From positions 62,001-126,000 of the forward strand of contig JBPOFK010000004.1 of the NCBI GenBank assembly GCA_051252095.1: a stretch of 64,000 bases of DNA. The letters run 5' to 3'. The translations under genes and the position numbers were made by a program. The notes below the pieces were generated by a model that was given only the letters and a program-made list of their open reading frames with translations, was not told the DNA's origin and did no database searches. Shown here in pieces: positions 8,392 to 15,876 of this stretch. Numbering within the stretch: position 1 is the stretch's first letter; each line of letters starts with the position of its first letter. This DNA is from GCA-2401735 sp051252095 (GTDB lineage Bacteria; Pseudomonadota; Gammaproteobacteria; Burkholderiales; Methylophilaceae).

Positions 8392-10389
8392 ATGAACAAC
8401 CAACCAAGTCAGCCATTAAACAAAAAACTCTGGAACAAACTTGTCTTTTCAGGTCCTTTAGCACCATTACTTACTATCTATATGATTGGCTTACCAGTAT
8501 TGAGCGTTTTTCGTCTCGCTCTAGTATTATGGCAATCAGAGCGCGTTATGGCGACAGGGCAATTACTGCAAGTTTTTTTGCAAGGATTACGCGTAGATTT
8601 AATTTTATTGGGATTAATCATTCTAATTCCATTGCTACTATCTCCCTTATTTACATTATTGAAAGCATGGCGACAATGGCGCTATTTCACACTAGTTTGG
8701 TTAATTATCAGCATCACGCTGATTGTGTTTTTAGAGATGGCAAGCTTTGGTTTTATTGCAGAATATGATGTAAGACCTAATCGCCTGTTTATTGAGTATC
8801 TCAAATACCCACAAGAAGTCATGCCGATGCTATGGAATGGCTTTAGAGTCCACGTATTTCTTGGTTTAGGTGCACTCCTAATCACGATTTACTTAATGGT
8901 CAGGCTGGCATCCCCATGGTTAAAACAAGAGAATCAATTAGCAAATGTACGTTATTGGATTTTACTGCCGCTCATCATCGTATTAGTGGCTTTCAGCATT
9001 CGCTCAAGCTTAGGCCATCGGCCTGCAAACCCCGCCATGTTTGCAATCACCAATGACAACATGGTGAATTCGCTCATACTCAATTCACCTTACTCAGTAT
9101 TTTATGCAATTTACAACTTAAAACACGAAGGCCAGTCGAGCAAAGTTTATGGCAAAATGACCCCACAAGAAATTATGCAGGAAGTTGAGGAAAGCCGAAA
9201 AACTCTGCAAGACAAGAGATCGTTATTAAACGACCCAACATTTCCTACACTAACGCTACAACAACCAAGCAGGCAGCGTGAAAAACCGCTCAATATCGTC
9301 ATTATTCTTGAAGAAAGCTTGGGCGCCACTTTTGTTGAGTCGCTGGGTGGTGTTCCGGTAACACCAGAGCTTGAAAAACTTAAACAAGATGGCTGGTGGT
9401 TTGAAAACTTATATGCCACTGGCACACGTTCTGTCCGCGGTATTGAAGCAGTAGTTGCTGGCTTTCCTCCTACACCCGCCAGAAGTGTAGTTAAGCTCTC
9501 ACTTTCACAAAAAAACTTTACAACGCTAGCAAGCATACTGAACGGTAAAGGCTATACCACTGAATTTATTTATGGTGGTGAGTCTCACTTTGACAACATG
9601 CGTAGCTTCTTTATGGGCAATGGCTTTCAACAAGTCATTGAAGAGAAGGATTATGTTAATCCTATTTTTGTAGGCAGTTGGGGCGCTTCGGATGAAGATG
9701 TATTTAATCGCATGCACGAGCAATTAACCAAACATTATGCCTCTGGAAAGCCGTTTTTCACTTTAGCATTTTCCTCATCAAACCACTCTCCGTTTGAGTT
9801 TCCTGATGGCCGTATTGAGTTATATGATGCAGAAAAAGCCACAGAGAATAATGCCGTTAAATATGCTGACTACGCTATTGGCGAGTTTTTCAAAAAGGCC
9901 AAAGCCAGTGATTACTACAAAGACACATTATTCTTGGTTGTTGCCGATCATGATATTCGCGTCCGTGGTGAGGACTTAGTCCCCGTGAAGAACTTTCATA
10001 TCCCAGGCGTTATACTAGGTGCAGACTTGACGGCCAAAAGCATTAAGACTGTCGCCAGTCAAATCGATTTACCAACCACGTTGTTATCACTTGCAGGGAT
10101 AGAAGCAAAAACACCCATGATTGGTCGTGATCTGAGTAGCGAGCCCGATGATTTAGCTGGCCGTGCAATGATGCAATACAAAGATAACTATGCATGGATG
10201 GAAGGGCAAGCGCTTGTCGTCTTACGGCCAGAAAAAGAACCGACCTTCGGTCATTATGACAAAGAAGCCAAAAAAGTCGTCGTCATTAATACCCCTGTAG
10301 ATGGTGATGTCCTAGTAAAACGTGCAATCGCACACGCTTTATTACCCGATTGGTTATATTCAGAACAACGCTATCAAACAGGCGAATAA
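8392..10389 (+). CDS. LTA synthase/OpgB-like membrane sulfatase-fold transferase
   Basis: A 665-residue protein with about five N-terminal membrane helices (to roughly residue 205) and a periplasmic LtaS-type sulfatase domain. Motifs are VIILEESLGATF (metal-binding Glu), the nucleophile Thr in ATGTRSVRGIEA, GGESHFDNM, FSSSNHSPFEFP and VADHDIRVRG. The family includes LtaS and the OpgB/MdoB phosphoglycerol transferases. In a Gram-negative cell the likely role is phosphoglycerol transfer onto a periplasmic glucan or other envelope glycan. It is the third phospho-alcohol transferase in a row here and is divergent from the other two. The exact acceptor is unknown. Confidence 0.85.
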   Translation: MNNQPSQPLNKKLWNKLVFSGPLAPLLTIYMIGLPVLSVFRLALVLWQSERVMATGQLLQVFLQGLRVDLILLGLIILIPLLLSPLFTLLKAWRQWRYFTLVWLIISITLIVFLEMASFGFIAEYDVRPNRLFIEYLKYPQEVMPMLWNGFRVHVFLGLGALLITIYLMVRLASPWLKQENQLANVRYWILLPLIIVLVAFSIRSSLGHRPANPAMFAITNDNMVNSLILNSPYSVFYAIYNLKHEGQSSKVYGKMTPQEIMQEVEESRKTLQDKRSLLNDPTFPTLTLQQPSRQREKPLNIVIILEESLGATFVESLGGVPVTPELEKLKQDGWWFENLYATGTRSVRGIEAVVAGFPPTPARSVVKLSLSQKNFTTLASILNGKGYTTEFIYGGESHFDNMRSFFMGNGFQQVIEEKDYVNPIFVGSWGASDEDVFNRMHEQLTKHYASGKPFFTLAFSSSNHSPFEFPDGRIELYDAEKATENNAVKYADYAIGEFFKKAKASDYYKDTLFLVVADHDIRVRGEDLVPVKNFHIPGVILGADLTAKSIKTVASQIDLPTTLLSLAGIEAKTPMIGRDLSSEPDDLAGRAMMQYKDNYAWMEGQALVVLRPEKEPTFGHYDKEAKKVVVINTPVDGDVLVKRAIAHALLPDWLYSEQRYQTGE

Positions 10390-10445
10390 ATAAATGGCTT
10401 TAGTTGTTTTTATCGCCTACTTATCAAAACCGCCTTAACATGTCA

Positions 10446-10499
10446 GCAAATTTTGCATAGATTAGTTTGTAGCTTTTTAGCAATTCATGCAAAATTTGC
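10446..10499. promoter_or_regulatory. Two palindromic upstream activator sites (GCAAA-N-TTTGC)
   Basis: Identical odd-centred palindromes GCAAANTTTGC occur at 10446-10456 and 10489-10499. The extended 13-bp sequences (10446-10458 and 10487-10499) are exact reverse complements of each other. The centres are 43 bp apart, about four helical turns, and lie near -129 and -86 from the start point predicted by the -24/-12 element downstream. That is the usual place for sigma54 activator dimers. The repeats are seen directly; the identity of the binding activator is inference. Confidence 0.72.
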
Positions 10500-10522
10500 A
10501 GAGACTTAATAAACATCCGCAA

Positions 10523-10535
10523 TAAGCATTTGATT
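10523..10535 (-). promoter_or_regulatory. IHF-type bending site
   Basis: On the minus strand the 13 bases read AATCAA-ATGC-TTA, a full match to the IHF consensus WATCAA-N4-TTR, next to an A/T-rich tract (10533-10553). It lies between the two activator palindromes and the -24/-12 promoter, where IHF normally bends DNA to bring a sigma54 activator to the polymerase. Confidence 0.62.
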
Positions 10536-10552
10536 TATATAATATAATATAT

Positions 10553-10569
10553 TTGGCATACGCTTTGCA
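10553..10569 (+). promoter_or_regulatory. Sigma54 (-24/-12) promoter
   Basis: TTGGCA at 10553-10558 and TTGCA at 10565-10569 have the GG and GC dinucleotides exactly 12 bp apart. This matches the sigma54 consensus TTGGCACG-N4-TTGCA at all but two positions. The predicted start point is near 10580, about 31 bp before the ATG at 10611. Combined with upstream palindromes and an IHF site, this is a complete activator-dependent promoter for the four-gene operon that follows. Confidence 0.78.
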
Positions 10570-10597
10570 TAAAGTATAGCAGGCCCACTTTATGCAA
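10565..10597. promoter_or_regulatory. 11-bp inverted repeat over the promoter and 5' leader
   Basis: TTGCATAAAGT (10565-10575) and ACTTTATGCAA (10587-10597) are perfect reverse complements 11 bp apart. The left arm overlaps the -12 element, and the right arm ends at the ribosome site AAGGA (10597-10601). It could be a repressor operator acting on both promoter and leader. It cannot form a full mRNA hairpin if transcription starts near 10580. Confidence 0.5.
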
Positions 10598-10610
10598 GGA
10601 ATGCTAAATC

Positions 10611-11249
10611 ATGCTAAACACCATCACAACGCAAGAACTTTATCATGCAGAGACGGCCTATCAGTTGAGGCCATTTGCCAAAACGAGGCGTTATCGCGTG
10701 AATGAAATTACTGCACATACTGTGACAAAAGACGCACCTTGTAGAAAAGAGGTTGAGACTTTTATTGCTGCTGTATTCCAAGTTACTTATGGCGCAACCA
10801 TCACTGAATTTATGCCGATACTAGTTGCTCTAAGAGATGAAAGTGGCGTTTTAATGGCGGCTTTTGGCATGCGAAAAGCAAGAGAAGAAAAACTCTTTTT
10901 AGAGCAATACCTTGATACACCTATTGAACAATTGCTGACTGAAAAGCTCGGCAAACCGATTTTCCGCAATGAAATTACCTGCATTGGTAATCTGGCGGTT
11001 TCAAACCCACGCAATGCTGGTGTGCTTATTGCCCATGTTATTCAACATAGCCTGGATATCGGTATTCAATGGTGTGTCGCTACGGCACATCACAGCTTAC
11101 AAAATGGTCTAATCAAAGGTGGCCGAGACGTTTACCCATTGCATCAAGCAGACAAAAAACGCTTGCCCCTTGAAGAGCAAGCAATCTGGGGTAGCTACTA
11201 TGATCATACGCCACAAGTGGTTGCCATTAGAGGGGTAGCCGAGTACTAA
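10611..11249 (+). CDS. Thermostable-hemolysin-family protein (acyltransferase-like)
   Basis: A 212-residue cytoplasmic-looking protein with no signal peptide. Its layout matches the thermostable hemolysin family: a central MAAFGMRKA strand, LFLEQYLDTPIEQLL, EITCIGNLAVSNP, and a terminal block with CVATAHHSLQN. The family name comes from a historical haemolysis assay. From its layout I suspect a relation to GNAT/autoinducer-synthase-type acyltransferases. It is the first gene of a sigma54-controlled operon with an acyl-AMP ligase, a haem-oxygenase-like metal enzyme and an SDR, so a role as acyl-transferring enzyme is more credible than a toxin. The start has AAGGA nine bases upstream. Confidence 0.75.
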   Translation: MLNTITTQELYHAETAYQLRPFAKTRRYRVNEITAHTVTKDAPCRKEVETFIAAVFQVTYGATITEFMPILVALRDESGVLMAAFGMRKAREEKLFLEQYLDTPIEQLLTEKLGKPIFRNEITCIGNLAVSNPRNAGVLIAHVIQHSLDIGIQWCVATAHHSLQNGLIKGGRDVYPLHQADKKRLPLEEQAIWGSYYDHTPQVVAIRGVAEY

Positions 11250-11267
11250 TTTAGTCACTGCGTAAAA

Positions 11268-12746
11268 ATGAGCCTTATTCATACGATTCAGCAGCATGCT
11301 GCCAAAACACCTGAAAACATTGCAATCACAAATGGCGATCAAGAGATACTCAATTATCAAGACCTATGTCATGAAATAGTGTTAGCACACCAAGTACTTG
11401 CAGAATGCGTCAATGTCTCATGCCTTGCATTGGCATTAGACAATCATCCAGCTTGGGCTGTGATTGATCTTGCAGCCGTTGGCAATGAATTGCCCATCGT
11501 GCCAATACCTAGCTTCTTTTCCGATAAGCAAATCATACATGCTGTTAACGATGCAGGTGCCAATGTACTCATTACAGACAACCCAAAACGCTATACTGAA
11601 CTATTCTGCTATCACATTGTGCAAAAATCTACCATCTCAATTGCTGGCAGGCGATTAATGCGCATGCACTTGAACACGCCTAAAAAAGACTTGCCAAACA
11701 ATACAGCAAAAATTACTTACACATCGGGAACCACTGGCCAACCTAAAGGTGTTTGCCTCAGCAATCAAGCCATGCTATGTGTTGCTTCATCAATCCAAAA
11801 AATGGTTGAATTGACTTCCAAAGACCAGCATTTATGCGTATTACCGTTAGCGACACTATTAGAAAATGTAGCTGGTTTATATGCCACTCTACTGGCTGGT
11901 GGCACTGCCCATATAATGTCTTGTGAGGCCGTTGGCCTTAATGGCAGCTCACTAAATATTCATCATTTACATCAGGCATTAAACGATTGTAAAGCCAGTA
12001 CCGCTATTTTAATTCCAGAGCTGTTATCAGCTCTAGTTAATACATTAGAAGCCAGCGCTTTATCATTACCGCAGCTAAGATTTTTGGCAGTAGGTGGTGC
12101 ATCTGTCGCACCTGATTTACTCAAGCGTGCAAGCAAAATTGGTTTGCCAGTTTTTGAAGGTTACGGTTTATCTGAAAGTGCTTCAGTTGTTGCACTTAAT
12201 ACAGCAGACGCAAATAAAATTGGTAGTGTTGGTCAATTACTGCCGCATCTAGAAATTCAATTTTCTGATGAGAATGAAATTCTTGTCAAAGGTGCAGCCT
12301 ATTTAGGTTACACACACCATCATGATCAAGAATGGCTCCACACTGGTGATATTGGTTACCTAGATGAAGAGGGCTATTTAATCATTAATGGGCGTAAGAA
12401 GAATATCTTTATCACGTCTTATGGGCGTAATGTCTCGCCAGAATGGGTCGAGCGAGACCTAACAAACACCTCAGTCATTGCACAGGCATGTTTATTTGGA
12501 GAAGCCAAACCTTGGAATGCGGCGCTCATTGTGCCAACTTCAGATGCCAGTGATGAAAAAATTAGCGCCGCAATTGCTCGGATCAACCAGCAGCTACCTG
12601 ATTATGCAAAAGTGAGTAAGTGGTTGTTAGCAGATGAAGATTTTAGTGTCGAAAATCAACAATTAACGCCAAATGGTCGCTTAAAGCGTGATGTTATTTG
12701 GCAACATTATCAAGCAGAAATCGATGCCCTATACGTCAGTGCTTAA
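11268..12746 (+). CDS. AMP-dependent acyl ligase (acyl-CoA synthetase family)
   Basis: A 492-residue ANL-superfamily adenylating enzyme. The P-loop TYTSGTTGQPKG, the A5 region FEGYGLSES, the A7 motif HTGDIGYLDEEG, the hinge GRKKNIFITSYGRNVSPE and the C-terminal catalytic lysine region TPNGRLKRD are all present. The sequence resembles long-chain fatty acid ligases but is somewhat shorter. It would activate a carboxylic (probably fatty) acid to an acyl-adenylate and then pass it to CoA or to the partner enzyme. It starts 18 bp after the hemolysin-family gene and is 39 bp before the next gene, so it belongs to the same operon. No carrier protein is encoded nearby. Confidence 0.88.
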   Translation: MSLIHTIQQHAAKTPENIAITNGDQEILNYQDLCHEIVLAHQVLAECVNVSCLALALDNHPAWAVIDLAAVGNELPIVPIPSFFSDKQIIHAVNDAGANVLITDNPKRYTELFCYHIVQKSTISIAGRRLMRMHLNTPKKDLPNNTAKITYTSGTTGQPKGVCLSNQAMLCVASSIQKMVELTSKDQHLCVLPLATLLENVAGLYATLLAGGTAHIMSCEAVGLNGSSLNIHHLHQALNDCKASTAILIPELLSALVNTLEASALSLPQLRFLAVGGASVAPDLLKRASKIGLPVFEGYGLSESASVVALNTADANKIGSVGQLLPHLEIQFSDENEILVKGAAYLGYTHHHDQEWLHTGDIGYLDEEGYLIINGRKKNIFITSYGRNVSPEWVERDLTNTSVIAQACLFGEAKPWNAALIVPTSDASDEKISAAIARINQQLPDYAKVSKWLLADEDFSVENQQLTPNGRLKRDVIWQHYQAEIDALYVSA

Positions 12747-12785
12747 AATTCACTTAATTTATATTGATAGAAAAAAGGATTCATC

Positions 12786-13460
12786 ATGTCGTTTTACCAG
12801 CAATTATTAAAAGCTACTGAAGCAGAGCGCAATACGCTAATGCGGTTACCGCTCATTACTAAAGGCGCTACTGGCAATATTTCTTTAGAAACTTATACCG
12901 CTTTTTTAACACAAGCTTATCATCACGTTAAACATACAACACCATTACTCATGGCATGCGGTGGGCGCTTAAGTGGTGAGTATGAATGGTTACGAACGGC
13001 TATTGGTGAATATATTGAAGAAGAAATGGGACATCAAGAATGGGTGCTCAATGACATACAAGCATGTGGCGGAGATAAAGAGGCTGTCCGCATGAGCAAA
13101 AAACCTGAGACTGCTGCCAGCCAAGCAACAGAGTTGATGGTCGCCTATGCTTACGACATGATTAACCGTGTCAATCCAGTTGGGTTTTTTGGCATGGTAC
13201 TGGTTTTAGAAGGTACCAGCACAGCGGTTGCCACACAGGCTGGAGAGCAAATCATGTCTGCACTCGAGTTACCAAAATCAGCTTTTACTTATTTAATGTC
13301 TCACGGATCGCTTGATATCAGTCATGTCGCATTTTATGAAAGCTTAATGAACCAAATCACTAATCAGAATGACCAAACAATTATCATTCATGCAGCCAAA
13401 AACTTTTACAAACTATATGGTGATATATTTAAAAATATTGAAACGCGTACAATGGCATAA
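12786..13460 (+). CDS. Haem-oxygenase-like iron oxidase (TenA/PqqC fold, HDO type)
   Basis: A 224-residue all-helical protein of the TenA/PqqC/haem-oxygenase-like superfamily. Putative metal ligands are E80-x-x-H83 (in EEEMGHQEW) and D177-x-x-H180 (in SHGSLDISH), plus the histidine-rich helix QAYHHVKH at about residues 43-50. This spacing resembles UndA and other non-haem iron HDO enzymes that oxidatively cleave, desaturate or N-oxygenate acyl or amino substrates. The operon context (acyl ligase before it, SDR after it) fits oxidation of an activated acyl product. It lacks features of thiaminase TenA, and no thiamine genes are adjacent. Confidence 0.8.
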   Translation: MSFYQQLLKATEAERNTLMRLPLITKGATGNISLETYTAFLTQAYHHVKHTTPLLMACGGRLSGEYEWLRTAIGEYIEEEMGHQEWVLNDIQACGGDKEAVRMSKKPETAASQATELMVAYAYDMINRVNPVGFFGMVLVLEGTSTAVATQAGEQIMSALELPKSAFTYLMSHGSLDISHVAFYESLMNQITNQNDQTIIIHAAKNFYKLYGDIFKNIETRTMA

Positions 13461-13478
13461 TCTACTTGGAATCGACAA

Positions 13479-14282
13479 ATGAACTTAGCAGGCAAACGTA
13501 TTTTACTCACTGGCGCAACAGGCGGACTTGGTAATGCGCTTGCAAAACAACTCGCCGCAAAGGGCGCGATTCTAGCGATTCTAGGCCGTGATTCGGAAAA
13601 ACTAAAGGTCTTGAAAAACGATATTCAAGCAAGCGGCAACAAAGTGGTTAGTATTGAAGCAGACCTCAGTCAAAATGGCATTCCAGCAAAAGCGATTAAT
13701 GCGACCATTGAAAAACTAGGGGGTATTGACATTGTTATTAACAATGCTGGCGTGCTTGATTTTGTCGCTTTTGAACATCAATCTGAAGCGCGTATTCAAG
13801 AAGTCATTCATACCAATGTAACTGCTGTCATTCAATTAACAAACATTGTGATGCCTTACTTTAAAAAAAATATGGCAGGGCATGTGCTATTTGTTGGATC
13901 AATCTTTGGCTCTCTTGGCTTTCCACATTATGCGACTTATTGTGCAAGCAAGTTTGCCATTCATGGATTTTCTCAAGCGCTAAGAAGAGAGCTGGTTGAT
14001 ACGAATATCGGTATCACCTATGTCGCACCAAGATTCATTAAAACACCCATGAATAGTGAGGCTGCGATTGCCATGACGCAAAAATCAGGCAGCAAAATGG
14101 ATACACCTGAAAAAGTGGCTACAATCGTATTGCGAGGATTAGAGCAAGGAAAGCAAGAGGTTTTTATTGGTCAACCAGAAAGTTTTTTTGCTTGGTTGAA
14201 TGGTGTAGCGCCCAAACTGGTCAACTTAGGCTTAAAAAAACAAACAGCACTGGCGCAATCTTTTTTAAATAAAAAGCCGTAA
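13479..14282 (+). CDS. Short-chain dehydrogenase/reductase
   Basis: A 267-residue classical SDR. It has the nucleotide-binding TGATGGLGNALA near residue 12, the NNAG motif in VINNAGVLDF, the catalytic Ser (FVGSIFG) and the YxxxK pair in YCASKFAIHGFSQA. The C-terminal extension is slightly hydrophobic, as in DltE-like SDRs acting on lipid substrates. As the last gene of the sigma54 operon, it would reduce or oxidise the product of the preceding ligase and oxidase. It ends 10 bp before the convergent small membrane-protein gene, and no strong terminator separates them. Confidence 0.9.
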   Translation: MNLAGKRILLTGATGGLGNALAKQLAAKGAILAILGRDSEKLKVLKNDIQASGNKVVSIEADLSQNGIPAKAINATIEKLGGIDIVINNAGVLDFVAFEHQSEARIQEVIHTNVTAVIQLTNIVMPYFKKNMAGHVLFVGSIFGSLGFPHYATYCASKFAIHGFSQALRRELVDTNIGITYVAPRFIKTPMNSEAAIAMTQKSGSKMDTPEKVATIVLRGLEQGKQEVFIGQPESFFAWLNGVAPKLVNLGLKKQTALAQSFLNKKP

Positions 14283-14292
14283 CGACCAAGGC

Positions 14293-14433
14293 TTATAGAT
14301 AGAGCACTGCTGGAAAAACTGTCAACGCGAGTACAAAAACGAGCCACTCTAAGTTCCAACGTTCCAAATGCCCAGTAAAATGTAATGTTAACACCACAAT
14401 TGCGACGATATAATATATTGCAATAAGGATCAT
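14293..14433 (-). CDS. 46-residue two-helix membrane protein
   Basis: An open frame from ATG at 14433 to TAA at 14293 encodes 46 residues. Two hydrophobic segments (about residues 2-20 and 28-45) are separated by a short polar turn (HFTGHLERWNLE). An AAGG ribosome site lies five bases before the ATG. The strong hydrophobic periodicity, good start signal and placement between genes argue that it is real. Function unknown. It converges on the SDR gene. Confidence 0.6.
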   Translation of the reverse strand: MILIAIYYIVAIVVLTLHFTGHLERWNLEWLVFVLALTVFPAVLYL

Positions 14434-14553
14434 AATAACCTTAGGTCAAACTCATTAATTAATGCGTAAATAGATTTATAACACTACACAGCTGTATGAT
14501 GCAATAAATCTTTTTATACTATAGACAATTTGCTTTTTTGATAGGCTTTAACA

Positions 14554-15132
14554 ATGATTGAAAATGACAGCAACACTATTAAAATAACCGAGACAAAAGT
14601 GCCGAAAAATCGCACAATCAAAGTTGACATAAATGAGGATATTGACTGGAGTAAACCTGATTGGAGTAGGGAAAAACCTAGAAAATTCTGGGACCCTAGC
14701 CGCAAATTATTGAAGTCCATTCGCGATTATCAGAAATTAAAGAAATCAACCAGCGTGTATTGTCGGTTTAGATCAAAATTAATCGTTCTTAGATACCGAT
14801 TTTGGAGCATGATTACAGGCGCAGAAATAGACTTGTCTTGTCAAATCGGTGGTGGCCTTTTGATTCCACACCCCAACGGCATTGTTATTCACCCTGATTC
14901 TATCATTGGTATCAATTGTCTTATTTTTCAACAAGTCACACTAGCTGGAATTGTTGAGCTTGGCACGCATGTCGATATTGGCGCTGGTGCAAAACTATTA
15001 GGGCCTCTAAAACTTGGCAGTCATGTTAAAGTCGGAGCAAATGCCGTTGTCACTACTAGTGCGGGTGATAATGTCACATTAGTTGGAATGCCAGCTAAAG
15101 TCATAAAGCATCCCTCCCAAACCTACATCTAA
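14554..15132 (+). CDS. Serine acetyltransferase-like hexapeptide transferase
   Basis: A 192-residue protein with a polar N-terminal third (residues 1-75, rich in Asp, Lys and Trp). It is followed by a left-handed beta-helix of hexapeptide repeats: GGGLLIPHPNGIVIHPDS, INCLIFQQVTLAG, GTHVDIGAGAKLLGP and HVKVGANAVV. The IPHPNGIVI block is the family's catalytic and substrate region in CysE and related sugar or serine acetyltransferases. The N-terminal domain does not resemble CysE, and no cysteine genes are nearby. The acceptor is therefore uncertain and may be a sugar. Confidence 0.78.
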   Translation: MIENDSNTIKITETKVPKNRTIKVDINEDIDWSKPDWSREKPRKFWDPSRKLLKSIRDYQKLKKSTSVYCRFRSKLIVLRYRFWSMITGAEIDLSCQIGGGLLIPHPNGIVIHPDSIIGINCLIFQQVTLAGIVELGTHVDIGAGAKLLGPLKLGSHVKVGANAVVTTSAGDNVTLVGMPAKVIKHPSQTYI

Positions 15133-15247
15133 ACAACGGCAGTTAATGGGTCTGTTACAATATAGACAGACTTTAACTTAAATCTATTTTCAACCTTTTC
15201 GGTCTTGTCATAGATTTATCAATACTTTAATCAACATGGAGAGCTAA

Positions 15248-15682
15248 ATGCACGTATCATTTGAAGAAGCACAAGAAATCATCGATAGCGCAGTCAAAAA
15301 ATCAAAAGAATTAAACCTTAAAATGTGTATTGCTGTACTTGATTCTGGTGGCAACATCAAAGCCTTTGCAAGAATGGATGATGCTTGGGTTGGCAGTAGT
15401 GATATTGCTATTAAAAAAGCAAAAACAGCTTGTTATTTTGCGATGCCTTCTGGAGAAATTGGCAAACTTTCGGTACCTGGTAAACCATTATATGGGATTG
15501 AGCACTCAAATGATGGCTTGATTAGCTTTCCAGGTGGTGTGCCCATTGTCGATAAAGACGGCATATTAATTGGTGCAGTAGGTGTCAGTGGTGACACGGT
15601 AGAAAACGATAACCTTATCGCTGTCGCAGGTGCAACTAGATGTGGCGCATGTGAAATGGCTGATCACCCTTGGCGCACATAA
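15248..15682 (+). CDS. GlcG/HbpS-family protein
   Basis: A 144-residue protein of the HbpS/GlcG family, which includes small haem-binding or cobalamin-adenosyltransferase-related proteins often tied to glycolate or propanediol operons. The family signatures VLDSGGNIKAFARMD and SFPGGVPIVDKDG are clear, as is the terminal GAVGVSGDT. It is preceded by a good GGAGAGC ribosome site and appears to be a single-gene unit. The actual ligand is not indicated by the context. Confidence 0.85.
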   Translation: MHVSFEEAQEIIDSAVKKSKELNLKMCIAVLDSGGNIKAFARMDDAWVGSSDIAIKKAKTACYFAMPSGEIGKLSVPGKPLYGIEHSNDGLISFPGGVPIVDKDGILIGAVGVSGDTVENDNLIAVAGATRCGACEMADHPWRT

Positions 15683-15690
15683 TGCAAAGT

Positions 15691-15719
15691 AATAGTTAAG
15701 AGGTTACCTCTTAACTATT
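15691..15719. terminator. 29-bp near-perfect palindrome, terminator-like
   Basis: AATAGTTAAGAGGT (15691-15704) and ACCTCTTAACTATT (15706-15719) are exact reverse complements around one central base. As RNA this is a stem of about 12 bp with a 5-nt loop, 9 bp after the GlcG-like stop. It lacks a clear U-run, so factor-independent termination may be weak. A DNA-binding role for so symmetric a sequence is possible. Confidence 0.5.
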
Positions 15720-15876
15720 ATTACTGTCTCTAGAACAAATTATTTATTCACGAAAAAACAAAATTTTATTATTGTAAAAATCCATTAACTTCATGCAAAT
15801 GTAGCCATTGGACTTGTATTATCTGTAATTCGTTGTAAACTGATTTGGCAGTTCCAATTAATTCTGGGGGAATAAA

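Noticed and set aside
10611..11249. Annotation of this gene as a toxin
   Set aside because: No secretion signal or pore-forming features; neighbours are biosynthetic enzymes.
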